NCBI GenBank assembly: GCA_029261305.1 | Contig: JAJDBO010000207.1 | Location: 1-6,078, forward strand | From: Nitrospirales bacterium | Lineage (GTDB): Bacteria > Nitrospirota > Nitrospiria > Nitrospirales > UBA8639 | DNA length: 6,078 nucleotides | Direction of reading: 5' to 3' | In this document: one piece after another, positions 5,490 to 6,078 of the stretch | How positions within the stretch are numbered: position 1 is the first letter of the stretch | How the letters are laid out: every line of letters starts with the position of its first letter | Translations under genes and position numbers: made by a program | The notes under the pieces: generated by a model | Databases searched by the model: none | Told to the model about the DNA's origin: nothing | The model's input: the letters and a program-made list of their open reading frames with translations, nothing else

Positions 5490-6078
5490 AGATGTCATAA
5501 TACATAAAGAATTCGTGCGGATGAGGTCGGACCCGTACAGGATCGACTTCATTGTCCCGCTTATAATTGATCCATGCTTCCACAAGGTCTTCACTAAACA
5601 CTCCGCCTTTTAACAAAAACTGATAATCATTGGACAGATTATCTAAGGCTTCTTCCAGACTTGAAGGAAGAGTGGGAATATTCCCAGCTTCTTCTGGCTC
5701 CAAATCATAGAGGTTTTTATCCATGGCTTCGCCTGGATCGATTTTATTTTGAATTCCATCAAGCCCAGCCATGAGCATGGCACTGAAGGCCAAATAAAAA
5801 TTCGCCGTGGGATCAGGGAACCGCACCTCAATCCGCTTGGCTTTGGGACTGGGGGAATACATGGGAATACGAATTCCTGCCGACCGATTCCGACTGGAAT
5901 ACGCCAACAACACGGGAGCCTCAAATCCAGGAGTCAACCGTTTATACGAATTGGTGGTTGGATTGGTAAAGGCGGCTAAGGCCGGACCATGCTTCAGAAT
6001 ACCTCCGATATAATGCAAACACATCTTGGACACACCGGCATATTCTTTTCCCGCAAACAACGGCTTCTTATCTTTCCA
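5488..6078 (-). CDS. glnA: Glutamine synthetase type I, C-terminal part (5' end outside window)
   Basis: The last 196 codons of glutamine synthetase, which joins ammonia to glutamate using ATP in the cytoplasm, read in from the right edge. The open frame continues past 6060 ([10 protein letters not shown]) with no start, so the TTG at 6060 is an internal leucine. Clear family signatures are [44 protein letters not shown] and the C-terminal H-P-H-E-F-F-M-Y-Y. The segment [15 protein letters not shown] keeps the tyrosine (codon 5716-5718) that GlnE adenylylates in enterobacterial enzymes, so this enzyme can be a target of the two GlnE-type proteins next door. The wording fits the bacterial GSI-beta type controlled by adenylylation. 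The gene converges on the ACT-GlnE gene with 99 bases between stop codons. Confidence 0.95.
   Translation of the reverse strand, partial: WKDKKPLFAGKEYAGVSKMCLHYIGGILKHGPALAAFTNPTTNSYKRLTPGFEAPVLLAYSSRNRSAGIRIPMYSPSPKAKRIEVRFPDPTANFYLAFSAMLMAGLDGIQNKIDPGEAMDKNLYDLEPEEAGNIPTLPSSLEEALDNLSNDYQFLLKGGVFSEDLVEAWINYKRDNEVDPVRVRPHPHEFFMYYDI

Noticed and set aside
1..6078. CRISPR array, tRNA, rRNA, insertion sequence or attachment site
   Set aside because: No regularly spaced repeats, cloverleaf-like segment, transposase or terminal repeats were seen; gene content looks like core chromosome.

Overview
The window looks like a chromosomal stretch from a Gram-negative-type, probably motile bacterium of moderate GC. 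It holds five genes: the first codons of a ClpB chaperone gene, a small membrane-anchored chemoreceptor-like protein, two separate GlnE-family nucleotidyltransferases, and the 3' end of glutamine synthetase (glnA). The lineage cannot be fixed from sequence alone. The protein style would fit Nitrospirota or a neighbouring phylum, but that is a weak guess.

Layout, left to right. Bases 1-67 (minus) are the start of clpB, with a good Shine-Dalgarno. Bases 68-310 are its leader. Bases 311-1240 (minus) encode a 309-residue chemotaxis signalling protein. Bases 1241-1426 are an intergenic region with a candidate flagellar-type promoter, a tiny upstream ORF and two small inverted repeats. Bases 1427-3031 (minus) encode a one-domain GlnE protein that matches the N-terminal (deadenylylating) half of classical GlnE. 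From about 3115 to 5388 (plus) a second GlnE-type protein matches the C-terminal (adenylylating) half and carries two GlnD-like ACT domains at its N-terminus. Bases 5389-5487 are a convergent terminator region. Bases 5488-6078 (minus) are the end of glnA, which runs off the window.

The main story is nitrogen control. In enterobacteria one ~950-residue GlnE carries both activities and is steered by PII and glutamine. Here the two halves are separate genes, transcribed divergently from promoters whose -35 boxes abut. The adenylylating half is fused to a pair of ACT domains of the kind that sense glutamine in GlnD. The neighbouring glutamine synthetase keeps the tyrosine that GlnE adenylylates. 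Together they could form a locally encoded switch in which glutamine acts directly on the adenylyltransferase; that step is inference. The adenylylating half has Asp-x-Glu where the catalytic Asp-x-Asp is expected, so its activity is a real question.

The chemoreceptor-like protein has no sensor domain and ends in a short motif resembling the catalytic helix of the CheZ phosphatase, which is a second point of interest.
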